From: Terana coerulea
Taxonomy: Eukaryota > Basidiomycota > Agaricomycetes > Polyporales > Phanerochaetaceae
DNA: 64,000 nt
NCBI GenBank assembly: GCA_024811115.1
Contig: JAKOGH010000652.1
Span: forward strand, 1 to 64,000
Direction: 5' to 3'
The translations under genes and the position numbers were made by a program. Under the pieces are notes generated by a model. It was not told the origin of the DNA. It made no database searches and saw only the letters and a list, made by a program, of their open reading frames with translations. Positions within the stretch are counted from its first letter, which is position 1; each line of letters begins with the position of its first letter. Positions 45,314-56,169 of the stretch are shown in pieces.

Positions 45314-47136
45314 TCAGAACTCTTCTCCCGCAAGCACGCTCTTCGCAACGGCCTCTGCCACCTCGAGCTCTTCCTGCCAGAGCATCCGAATGTTGTTGTG
45401 CATCCACGCGAGCCAGGCGGGACTGCTGGCGGTGTCTTCTTGAGCGAGTGAATGCGCTGATTCCTTGCCCAGCTTCGACCAGTCCGCGGTCTGCTCGCAC
45501 ACGCGCAGCAACGTGTCTCGCCAGTCTTGCTCGTTCTTACAGGAGATTTTTTCTTCTTGCCCCAGAACCACTTTTCTCCAGTGATGCACTGCTACCTCTA
45601 TCACCCACGGATCATATCCACTCCCTTGTGGCACAGCGCATAGTAGTCGCAGCGCCGATATCAGTCGATACGATGGATGCGCAGGTGTAGGATTTGAGTG
45701 GATCGTCCAATCACTATTACCCAGGAAGGCGAATAAATATATTAGTATCTTAGTGTACATGCATAGAAAGCTACAATACCCCCAATATCCTTCTTCCTGC
45801 AGCACTTCTTTTACCCGTACACCTACATCCCCCTTTTTCAGCAGCAGATAATCCACTTGTTCTTGAAGGTCTGCCTCTCCATTGTAGGTACCTGCTCCGC
45901 ACTCACCGTCGCTCCATGCATTCACAAAGCCGTATTCTACAAACAGGGTCCGATTCGCGTGACTGCCGTACCGAAGGAAAAGTTCGGCATCCTTGTGAAT
46001 CGGAACTTCACCAGATGCTCTGAAAACGTAGTCCCCTCCGAGACGATTTCCTTTCTTCAGTTCGCCCGGGATGTTCAGAGCAGCGTAAGACGGAAGTCGC
46101 GGCAGAGCAGGCACGACATGCGTCTCATTCGGACGATGATTCGCAAAGTCCAGAATGGGGCATAGCGTCATGTTTTCTGAAGCTGAGGGCGACGGATCAA
46201 GGGGATAGTAGATGCACCGCGTATTTACTGCGAACCAATGTTAGGCAGTGTGACAGTGTGTATGCTCGCGACAAAACGTGTTATGCATTGCTCACCGTTT
46301 AGCCAGGCCCAAAGAAAGTCTTCCGCGAGCGTATGATTATCTGGGCGAAATGCTTGTTGCGTCAAGCCATGTCTTGAGGACGAGAATGTGGTTGAGGTCG
46401 AGCTCTTCTTGGGCTCAGCAAAATTTGTGCTATCAAGTATAGTATGACACACCATATATCCGCAAACCGCTTCCCAGTCGGCCAGAAACTTGGAGACCAA
46501 TGCCGTCAATGCCGCTGTCACAGCTGAAGGCAGGTGCGACAGTAACGACTGCTCCAGCTCACTGGCGGAGCCGTCGCGGAGGCGAACGGCCCATGTCACC
46601 GGATGGCTTTCGAACTCTTGAGGCAAGGTCGATATGTACGGCCCCCATCGCGGATCCCGAGACACGCCATCTTCTGCCGGCCGATGGAGGAGCAGGTGCA
46701 GGACAATCATCTGGTTTGCTGTCAAGGATACTTTACCGCCTTGAGAAGGATACAGCGGCGACAAGGTTTTCACGTTGAGCATTGCACTTGCGGGGATCGT
46801 GAAAAGGATGGCATGGGGCTGGACATGTTGTGTAAGAACGTGAACGTAGTCACAGGAAGAGACGCACTTGCCGGACATGACTGAATAGCAAACAAGCCCT
46901 TCCCAGCATCTAATAGACTGTGAGACATGAACCGGTGGAAGGGACCGCGAGCGCACCTTTCGCATCCCGACGCTCGATGAGCAACCCAGTACCGCTCACG
47001 TCCATGCCATGCTCGCTCTCCAACCACCTCAACAACCCGTCCCACTGCTCATCGTCGCGCCGTGCTCGCGCCTTCTCCCTGCGCCGAGCGTCGTCCGTCG
47101 GGCTGCGGGGGCACGCTCTGAGTCTTCCGGCGGCAT
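45314..47136 (-). CDS. SET-domain protein methyltransferase (Rubisco-LSMT/SETD type)
   Basis: Lysine methyltransferase of the class with an iSET insert and substrate-binding helical C-terminal domain. Motifs: DDEQWDGLLRWLESEHGMDV near the start, AGKGLFAIQSC (nSET), LLFTIPASAMLNVKTLSPLY, DPRWGPYISTLPQEFESHPV, DFLWAWLNVNTRCIYYPL, then the SAM-site block LCPILDFANHRPNETHVVP and AELFLRYGSHANRTLFVEYG. The helical end runs YRLISALRLLCAVP to AEAVAKSVLAGEEF. The start is uncertain. An ATG at 47136 (MPPEDSERAP) reaches the DDEQW frame only if one C is added to the C5 run (plus-strand G5, 47107-47111). Otherwise the start lies in an upstream exon I could not find. Substrate unknown. Confidence 0.83.
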
Positions 47137-47404
47137 GCCGAGGTGATAAGCGTCGCGGAGAGAGATCGCAATAGCCACCCACGGTGCGTTCAGCCGGCTG
47201 AACACCCAGCCCAAGAATCGCCCTGAGCACGCAACGCCTGAGACCGTCAGGAGTCCGTCAGGGTGCCGCAAGCCCGTCTCTGGTCACACAGCGTGCTATC
47301 AGATGGACTGACCTCACGCATTTATAGTGATCCTCGCCCGCCGCCTCCTGGCGAGGACCGTCTCCCCGCTACTCTCACGGACAGCACTCACGCCGTATCG
47401 CAAC

Positions 47405-48547
47405 ATGTCTGTTTTCAACGCCTCTCGTCTGCTGGGCAAGACTGTCCTCATCACTGGTGCTAGTGCTGGTATCGGAGCTGTGAGTCCACCGCAAGCGCTG
47501 CACATAGCATACATTGACCTGCTTTGATAGGCAACTGCTATTCTCTTCGCTAAGGTAATCCTCTTACAGGCGTGCAAGATAAAAACGAGTGCTGACGGGG
47601 CCAACACAGGCTGGTTCGAATGTTATCCTCGCTGCGAGACGACAGGACCAGCTGAAGGCAGTCGCGGATGCGTGCACCGCTGCGCACAAGGAGTCGGGCG
47701 TTCAGGCAGGAGGCAAGTTCGCCACCGTGCAGTTGGACGTCGGCGACAAGAAGCAGGTCGCGTCTTTCTTTGACCGTGTCCCCGAAGATCTCAAGGACGT
47801 CGACATCCTCGGTAAGTCTACATTTTTTCGTTGGCTTTATGATGATATGCTAACCTCATGGTACCCGTAGTAAACAACGCTGGTTTTGTCTTGGGAGTTG
47901 AACGCATCGGCGATATCTCAGAAGAGGATTACGAATCCATGTTCAATGTCAATGTCTTTGGCTTGATTGCAGTCACTCAGCTGCTTGTCAAGAGTAAGCA
48001 TTTCCTTGCAGCCCTCCCATATGTCTCGTTCTCATGCAGGCCTTCATGAAGAATTCAAGGCAAAGAACGCGGGTCACGTCATCAACCTGGGCTCCGTCGC
48101 CGGTCGCGAAGCATATGTCGGCGGTGGTATCTATTGTGCCACAAAGCACGCCGTCCGGTCTTTCACTGGCACCCTTCTTCGCGAGCTCGTGAACACGAAC
48201 ATCCGCGTAACGGAAGTTCAGCCCGGTAAGATTCTGTAGTCATCTTCTTGCAGTAATCGTCCCTCATCACTCGGCAGGCATGGTCGAGACTGAGTTCTCA
48301 ATCGTTCGTTTCCGCGGAGACAAGTCGGCCGCAGACAAGGTTTACGAAGGCATTCAGCCCCGTAAGTGCTCTACACCCACGCTTGAAATGGAGGCACTCA
48401 TCACTACATGTGATAGTGGTCGCTGAGGACATCGCCGAGGAGATCGTTTGGGCCGCTTCGCGCCCTCCACACGTAAACCTTGCCGAGGTATACGTCCTGC
48501 CCGTGAACCAGGCCTCGCCCACGATCAGCTACAGGGCATCCAAGTAA
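47405..48547 (+). CDS. Short-chain dehydrogenase (YMR226C/Ydfg-like NADP-dependent)
   Basis: Classical SDR close to yeast YMR226C, an NADP-dependent 3-hydroxy acid/serine dehydrogenase. It starts [20 protein letters not shown]. The cofactor turn [12 protein letters not shown] spans an intron. Then [17 protein letters not shown] (Arg pattern typical for NADP), [34 protein letters not shown] (catalytic Ser) and [18 protein letters not shown] (Tyr-x3-Lys), TEVQPG, and the C-terminal [19 protein letters not shown]. All seven or so exons join in frame. It ends ISYRASK. The frame is open for 26 codons upstream of the ATG, with a targeting-like composition, but has no upstream ATG. It is divergent from the SET gene, starts about 270 bp apart. 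Confidence 0.92.
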
Positions 48548-48836
48548 ATATCTCCGTACACAAAGCAAGATAGGATGTACTAATAAACGTAAATGAATGA
48601 CGTTGTACATTGGGAAGGGCGATACACGAATCGCGTGTGCAAATCAAGAACAGGTTGTGACAACACAACAGACATTACAGATGGGAGAAAACAGGATACA
48701 AAAAAATAGGTACTGGTTCAAACAGGTAAAGCACGACGACATACATGCATGGATATCTTGTGGCACAGCAAAGCGACAAGGGGAGCCAAGACGGATCGTG
48801 AGACTGACAACTGTGGTGGTATATCATCGTAATACA

Positions 48837-51800
48837 TTAACTCCGGGCTTTCTTATTCTTGCTGCGCGTAGGCTTCGGTTCTGGCGACTCTGAAACGGCG
48901 GCCATCTCTTCCTCTTCATACACGAACTTCTTGACAACAATGTTCTCCGGGTGAACATCCTTGAGCGGCGCGTCCGGGTTCAAGACATTGCCCATCGTGT
49001 CCAATCGAAGTGCCTGTATGCAGATGTGTTAGAGCCCGCCTGCCACGTGAGGAAACGCGCCCAGCACGTACCTTGACAGATGTTGCCAAACACCCTCTGT
49101 TGATCGGGAGATCATTCGGATGCCGTTTGGGTTTGGGCGGGCTGTCGTCGAATACCCGAATCGTCTGCAGCCCGCGGTCCCACTTCACGCGCCGCGCGCT
49201 GTCCTGCTGCTGCGCGTCCGGCTGCTCGCCGTCCTCCGTGCGCACACGCTTCGCCGGCCGCTCGGGCCTCTCGGGGGTCTCGTAGTCCTCCTCGTCCCCC
49301 GGGCCGCGTCGGTGCCTCATCGGCGTCGCGTTCGCTTCCAGCTCGACGCTCGCGACGCTGACGTCACCCTCGAGGTCGGCGCCCTCGCCCGCCTCGTCCT
49401 CGTCTTCGCCGCCCTCTGACCGCCTCGCCCTGCGCGCTGCTCGCGCCTCGCGCGCGTGGCTGAGCTCCTGGCGCTGCTGCTCGAGCGCGGTGCGCACCTT
49501 CGTCGTCGGGCTGTCCGGCCGCTTGCCCTCCTTGACGACGACCTCCGTCTGGATCTCGACGACCTGCCGCTGGTTCCGCTGCGTGTTGGTGTTCGTGAGC
49601 GCCTTGAGGGCGAGCGCCGACATTCCGGAGAACGCGCTGTTGTCCGAGACGAGGATCGTGCGACGCCTGCCCTGGGATGTGCGAGGAGCCGGCTGCGCGA
49701 CGACCCCGAAGACGTCTGTCGCAGCTTGGGTCGGCTTGCGCAGCCGTGTCGTGCGCCGGAGGCCCTGTGACGAGGCATCCGTTTCGATTTGAGTCTGAGC
49801 ATCGTGATCGAGTGGCGTGGGGTCCGGATTATCGGAAGGTACAGGTGGCTGTGCAGGTTGCTCATTGCCGACGTTGGCTTCTGACGCCCCCTTGTCGCGC
49901 GCATGATCAAAGCCAATGTCAATGGGTGCCTCGGTCGTTTCATTGACGGGTGTGGTGGGTTGCGCATTATGCGATTGGATGTCGTGGTCTCCAATCACAA
50001 GATCTGCCTTTGGGGGAGAAGATGCGGGGCTGGCTGGCTTCTTCTTCCCAACCACTTTTCGCATCCTGATTTTGCCTTGAACAACAGCAGGCCCGGGGCT
50101 CTTCGCCGGACTGGAGACGGTGGTTGGAGGTGTCACATTGGTCTTCCCAGTCGTTTCCCTCGCATTTAATCGAGGAGGTACCTTACGTATGATAACCATG
50201 GGCCGTGCCCCTGAAGGCGACGCTGCTGGCGGCTGTTCAGTTTCGCGCTTCCTCTTCAATGTTGGTGTGCCGTTATCATTGGCTGTCGTCGTGACTGGAG
50301 GCTTAACAGCTCGGTTCGCTAACGTACCCGGTCCCGGTCCAGGCATCGGCCGTGCGGCGTTGTCGTCTGAGCTCCCGCTGCTTATTTCGATAGGCGTCGC
50401 CACCACTTTGCGGACCATGCGTATAGGCCGCGGCTATCGCTGCAATGAGAAACTTGTATAATCATTTGTATTTGCTGACTCACAGCGGCTGAAGAAGAAG
50501 CGGCGCTCAGGGCGGTAGAGCTTGGGGCTGATTTCTTAGGTGGCACGCCAGCGGCGCGAGGCATAGGCCTCGTAGTGTTAGTCAATGTAGGTCGGGTGTA
50601 CGGCTTGGCTCCCGGTCGAGGGATCTTGCTGTCAACCCGAGTCGAAGGCGCTCTTAGACCAGATTTGGGCCTGCCAGAAACCATCTGTGCCTGAGGCTCA
50701 ACTTCATCTACTTCTGCGATAGCTGGAGTCAACTTGAATAAGGTCGAGGAAGACGCGGCGGCACTGCCGCCTGGCAAGGCTTTAGATGTGGTAGGCTGTG
50801 TAGATGGTGGCTTCCGGAACAGCGCAGGTGCTCGCAACGTCGAGGCGTTTGGTCGCGGGGGCTCCGCGGACATGCTTCGCTTTGGTTTGGGGACTGCGGG
50901 CTGAATAGGGTCTTCAGACAGGCTGCGTGCATGGGTGGATTTCAATGGTGAGATAGGACGTGTAGTAGGCTTGGAAGGAGTCTGTAGTGAAGGTGGAGCT
51001 TGAGCGAAAGGGACGCGTTTGGCGGGGCTCCGCAGGAGTTCTTGCGCAGTGCGAGGTTTGAAGACGGGGTTGCCACTGGAGTCCAACGGTGGAACTCGCC
51101 CCAATCACGGTAGGCGACCCGAACAGAGCAGGGGCCTTCACCGGCGACACGGTTCCTTGGGCATATGCTTCGGATATGGGTATTCGGCGGGCAGGTGTAC
51201 GGCCGACATCTCGACTCTGAGACGACGAATCATGGCGCACAGGCGTCGCGGGGCCCGCATACAGCGTCTCGATAGAAGTAGGCTGTGTAACCGGCTGGCC
51301 TTTGTCTTCTGGCCGCTCAGGAGTGGTGTGTGGCGCGGGTTCGTCGGGCATAACATCCATGTGATTTGGAGAGTTGGGGTGGTCAAAGAGGGACTCCTTA
51401 GCCCGGAGAAGAGGGCAGAAGTTGCATCAATAGATTCGTAGAGGTTGGAGACAGCGAGCCCAGTTCACGGTCGAAATGTTGCGATACCGGCTGCTTACCC
51501 TTCTCCCTTACTGGGATCGGGTTCAACTGACGCTGGAGCATCCAAGACCGGTGCCAACGAACCCACGGTCAAAAGAGCATCGTTGTCAACAGCGTCCTGA
51601 GCATCGGTACCAGACACCTCCGACGGTATAGAAATGAGAAGGTCAGTCTTCTCCGGCTGATGAGCTTCCTGTCCCTTCTCTCTGGACCGCCTCTTCCTGG
51701 CCGGGCCAACTTCAAGCTTCGGTAGAGGGCTCTTGTCAGTGGTGTCAGGTACCTTGGATGGTGTTTGGGTCAAGGGATAGACATAGGGTGACACGCTACG

Positions 51801-53080
51801 GCGTGGACGCGTAGATCGTCGAAGAGGGGTTTGAACCTCGGAGTTAACCGAGAGCCCTGGCAAGATTTCCGTGGAATCTGCGACGGAGGTTTGCGAAGCG
51901 GTAGTCGGCAACAGATGTGAATTGTGCGCAGTCGGCTCACTTGTCAGATCGATGAGTACCTGCATTTCTTCCTCCGTAGAAGGGCTGCCACTGCGGCTGG
52001 CGGGACCTGGCACAGATGGTGGCGGTATGCTGCCAGCATGGGTTGATGCTTTACTGGGAGACTGGGCTAGAAGGTCATCGATGGTTTGTGTCGCATCGGG
52101 GGCATTGTGAGGTGGGGTTGCAGGCATGAAGTTGACAGAGAGTGCTAAAGGTGGCTCTTGAGCAGCAAACGAATCGAAATTGATAAGATCCATCTCTTCA
52201 ACTTCATCTTCGCTGGGTCGACAAGGTAATCTAGATGGTCCCGGTTGCGGAGATGCAGGCATGCTTAACGAGTCTGCTTCAACCGAACCGTCCACCTCTA
52301 GCAGAGCAGGTTCACAACCGCTACCGGGGTCCTGCACGTCCATGACATCGTCTTCGATGGCGTTGGAGTCTATCCGCGTTTTACTGGACCTCCGGGAGGT
52401 CCGCGGGCTCAAAGAAGGACTCGGAGGTGGTGAAGGATTGTCCCAGGCCCTCAAGACTTTCGTGGCCAGTGCAGACGAAGGTTCTAAAGATAAACCGCGT
52501 TTTTTCTTCGGCATATCCACCGCAAAAAGGCTAAAGCGTACCTTCAAGAGCCTCATCCGCTAGCATGGGCGTGTCTGGTCGAGACTGGTCGGACACGGCT
52601 CCCTCATTCGCAGACTCTCCTTCCTCACTTTGCACGGGTTGCGGGGCTGCAACGTAGGTTCCTGCAGAACGTCTCGCGGACCTCCTAAGCGGCGTTCGTT
52701 GTAGGCTGTCCCGGGCCCGTGTGTGTCTTTTTCTCTGCAGCGTGCACGGGGCCAAAGTAAACTCTGGCTGAAGCAGTGTTTACGGCGTCGTTGTCGGAAG
52801 ACGGAATGGGAGAACTTCGACCGCTCTCTTCGCCAGACGTATCCAATCCAACGCCGCTGGCCATACTGGCCGAAGGTTGGAGTGATATCCGGGGCAGACG
52901 AAACACGAGAGGCTTTGTCGTCGCGCCGCGAGAGACTGGGTGAAGTTCAGATCGGCGCGCTGCGTCCACGCTGATGCCCACTTCAGGGCCATCACGTGGG
53001 AGCATTGAGCGTCTAACGCTGAGCGCTACACCCGATTGCCTTGAGCCGAGTTTTCTGCCACCAACGCTGCACCTTGGCAT
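48837..53080 (-). CDS. Large disordered nuclear-looking protein
   Basis: I do not recognise the family. The model starts near 53080 (MPRCSVGGRKLGSRQ), then ARVYFGPVHAAEKRHTRARD and RTPLRRSARRSAGTYVA. A Ser/Pro/Asp-rich exon follows (AWDNPSPPPSPSLSPRTSRR, EEEMQVLIDLTSE), then YESIDATSALFSGLRSPS, SPTVIGRVPPLDSSGNPVFK, and a 500-codon exon (RTTRLRKPTQAATDVFGV, LTNTNTQRNQRQVVEIQTEV, VKWDRGLQTIRVFDDSP). It ends LRLDTMGNVLNPDAPLKDVH and VVKKFVYEEEE, KNKKARS. Three homopolymer changes are needed: T5 at 52728-52732 (one fewer), G4 at 51376-51379 (one more) and C4 at 51099-51102 (one fewer). Conserved-looking islands amid low-complexity suggest a chromatin or chromosome protein. It could instead be two adjacent genes split near 51450. 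Confidence 0.6.
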
Positions 53081-53389
53081 GGGAACACCAGATCTGCAGC
53101 ATCTGCTACAACCAGACTTGTTCTCAACATCAAGTTGCAACTGCGCGGCACAGCGAGTCGGACTACTCAGCGCTCCGTGTTACGTGATCCAGCGCACCGT
53201 CACAAGTATTGCCATGCATCTCACAACAGAATCTTCGCCGTCTTGTGAGTGATCCGCCGACAAGCGCTGCAAGGTTGTTTACTTTGCCTCGTTTCAGGTT
53301 CTTCACATTGTCCAGCACCTATATAAACTGGCCGCCGAGTAACAGGTGTAGGAACACTACACTAGTCACTCTCCAACCTGACATTAACC
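53081..53389. other. Divergent promoter, disordered protein and double zinc-cluster gene
   Basis: About 310 bp between two divergent starts. A CTATATAAACTG box (53318-53329) about 65 bp before the ATG at 53390 is a good TATA candidate for the rightward gene. Confidence 0.55.
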
Positions 53390-55663
53390 ATGAGCCGAAC
53401 ATGTCTCGCCTGCCGGTGAGTATGGTCGTCGTCTCCAGCTTGTACATGTTTTGACGCTGCACTTACGCATACCCTCAAGAGGGAGGAAGATGGTGAGACT
53501 TAAAGTCTGTCCTCAGGCTTGATACGTAATTGACTCAGGCCTTCCAGCGTTGTGATGGCGAAACCCCGATATGTGGACCGTGCTCGCGAGCGCGAAAGCC
53601 CATAGAGTGTGCTTATAGCAGCACCTCGCTAATGCAGCGAAAAACAGACCTCTTGCAGAAAGGCGCTGCCTGTTTACCGTGCAGGTAAGTCACTGGCTTT
53701 TCTTTGGATATAGCTCCTCTCACTCTTCTACGATAGACGCAAGAAGAAGGTTAGTATTTTTGCGAAAGCGGTTGGAGCTTGTTCTCACGTAGTACGCAGA
53801 AATGTGACGCCAAACGGCCGTGCTGCAACACATGTCAGGCCGCAGGGAAAGAGCTCGAATGCGAGTACGACGAGGAGATGCGGCAGAACGTTGCCACCGC
53901 ACTACTCGAACGTACGCGTGAACTTGAACAGCGTCTTGCCCGTTATGAGTCCCAGGAGCAGCACATGTCTCAACCTCGCCCATTGCCTATGGATATCACC
54001 GCTAGTCTTGAGCCCTCAATGCGATCACCCCTTGGATCGTCATTCATTCTCCCAGGGTTTGGTGCGTCTCATTGATTTCTATCAAATCCTTCGCTTATGT
54101 CGCCTCCCAGCTCCTGCAATCATCGACGTCCCGTCGATACAAGAGCTACAGGATGCAATGTTCTTCTCCTCTTCTCACCCTTTCAATCCCTCGATCGACT
54201 CTTTCACCCGCACGCTTCTTCCAGATTCTACCTCACGTTCGAGCGAGGGCACAGGCATGATATGTCGCAACACCTACGACTTGTGAGCAAACTCCTGCGT
54301 TCTAATGATTCGGGCTTATATTTGACATCGCAAAGGCGCGCTTTATTCTTGAAACACCAGACTCAAATGGGCCTTTACCTGCGCGACACAAAGTGGCAGG
54401 CCATTAAGACCGGCGACTACTCTGGCCAAGCCATTCATCCAGCAGTGGTTCATCTATCCCAGCTTATCGGGGCCTTGCTGTGGAAGCTGCAGCGCAGAAC
54501 GGAGGTTACCATCATCAACCCAGAGGTCGAGATGCAGAATACCCTGAGGTCACTCCAGATCCCTGCAGAGCCGATATCACTTGTCATGATATATACCCTT
54601 ATTTGCTGGTACTTCCTTTTCATTCGGCATCTAGATGCTGGCCGACAGTATTTGTCGAAGGCATGCCAAGTCGTGGTCGAGCATAATCTCCAGTTTGTGC
54701 TACCGAACACGGACGCCATGCTGGCGGTCATCGAGCCCGATGAAGATACGAAGGAGCACATAACTACTCTCGCACAAGTGCTCTATTTGGACAAAGCTGC
54801 GATGTTGGTGCTTGGGATTCCCCGGTTGCTCGACGAGGAGTACGACCGTCAGCTGAAAGCGTCTTCGGTACGCCTGTATTTTGCGTTGCGTCGTAGACAT
54901 TCACTCATGCATTATACTAGTTTTTGCAACCATGGTTAGCGAAGCATTGTGTTGTGCTGATGCGGTGTAGAAGCATTACTATGCTACAGGACGCTTTACA
55001 TCTCTCAAAACTGCGCACAGAGGCAGCTGCCATGACCGGCGCGTCCTTCAACGGCATTCTCGACCACACCGCCCTGCCAGAGGAGTGGTACACCACGTTC
55101 TGGGACACGCTAGAAGACATCTCGCAACACGTCGCTCAGCTGTATCCTCAGATGCTGAAGATGTATCTCTGCGGCGACACGCGACAAGCGCTGTATTTAA
55201 AAGTATGCCTCGTTGTTGCGCTGACCGCACAGATCGAGATGTGCCGCATGCCGGGCACGTACAATGCAGATTCCCGCCGGAAGGCGGTCAGCGTCATTAT
55301 GGAGGTGATCATCCTTACCAAGGGCCTACGGGACGATGATTACGCTCTGCTGGACCCAGTACTGGGGGTAAGCGGCGCCGGGCTCTCAGTCAACTGGTTA
55401 TTGATCATGATGTGTAGACGTGCTTCACGATCATCGCGAACGCGCTACGAAACGACCGCCAGCTCCTGTTGAGTATCTCGCAAGACGACAATGAGACGGA
55501 GCGAGAGACATTCTCGGTGTTCATTGCCTCCACCGCACAGATGGCAGACAAGTGGCCATATCTTGGTACATATCACTATAACATATCTTCTGTCGTCGGC
55601 CTGGCTGACCATAATGCTGCAGAGCCTGCTCTGCAGGCTTTGCGCGAGATGTCTGGAAGCTGA
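53390..55663 (+). CDS. Transcription factor with two tandem Zn2Cys6 clusters
   Basis: Five short exons build two complete binuclear zinc clusters. The first is CLACRGRKMRC...CGPCSRARKPIEC and the second CLPCRRKKKKC...CNTCQAAGKELEC. Each has Cx2Cx6Cx6Cx2Cx8C or a close variant, separated by about 25 residues. A coiled coil follows (ALLERTRELEQRLARYES), then a fungal_trans-like region: VPSIQELQDAMFFSSSHPFN, FYLTFERGHRHDMSQHLRLV, HPAVVHLSQLIGALLWKLQ, ICWYFLFIRHLDAGRQYLS and ILDHTALPEEWYTTFWDTLE. It ends ALREMSGS. The frame breaks at TTT 54202-54204; one more T gives SIDSFHPHASSRFYL. Nuclear regulator; two DNA-binding clusters in one chain are unusual. Targets unknown. Confidence 0.82.
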
Positions 55664-56169
55664 AGGGTGTTATGAACCCAACTCCCGGAGCCTATCGTAG
55701 ACGCGAACCACCCCGCTCGAACTTTCGGCCAAGAAGGCAACAACGCCATATTCATGACGGTATTCAACGGAGTTCGAGATATTCACGCCTAGGATACCAG
55801 TGCTTCACTTCCGTATTCACCTATATTGTAGCGTTGCAGTAATTAAAGCAAGACCCGTAGATACTACACGTAGTAACGTGCACTTTCCCATGTTTCGAAT
55901 CCCATGCCCACATATGCATCGACGGACTGGTTTGATTTTCGTATGCACTGGCAACCCCTTATACCGGGCGCTAGCCTGGTCCGCCGTAGCTGCTGCCACT
56001 CCCATGATGATTCTCTCTGTCTCACGTTGTCATCTTGCCAGCTCGTCTGATTGTCGCCGTGCACTTTCCCCAGGCACAGAACCTTGCAAATGTTTCTCTC
56101 GCATATTTCGCACCGACGGGCCAGCGGGTAGGCTTGACTTAGCGTTGCACGCCGCTGCGGGGAGGACAG
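55664..56169. other. Intergenic, promoter of the hydrolase gene
   Basis: No coding segment, repeat or RNA recognised. Confidence 0.45.

Noticed and set aside
49010..50461. Several 90-120 codon plus-strand frames within the large disordered gene
   Set aside because: GC-rich Arg/Ser-type shadow frames of the minus-strand 500-codon exon; no start context or introns.
21057..55663. Two Zn2Cys6 regulators as markers of a secondary-metabolite cluster
   Set aside because: No synthase, P450, transporter set or tailoring enzymes accompany them; surrounding genes are housekeeping.
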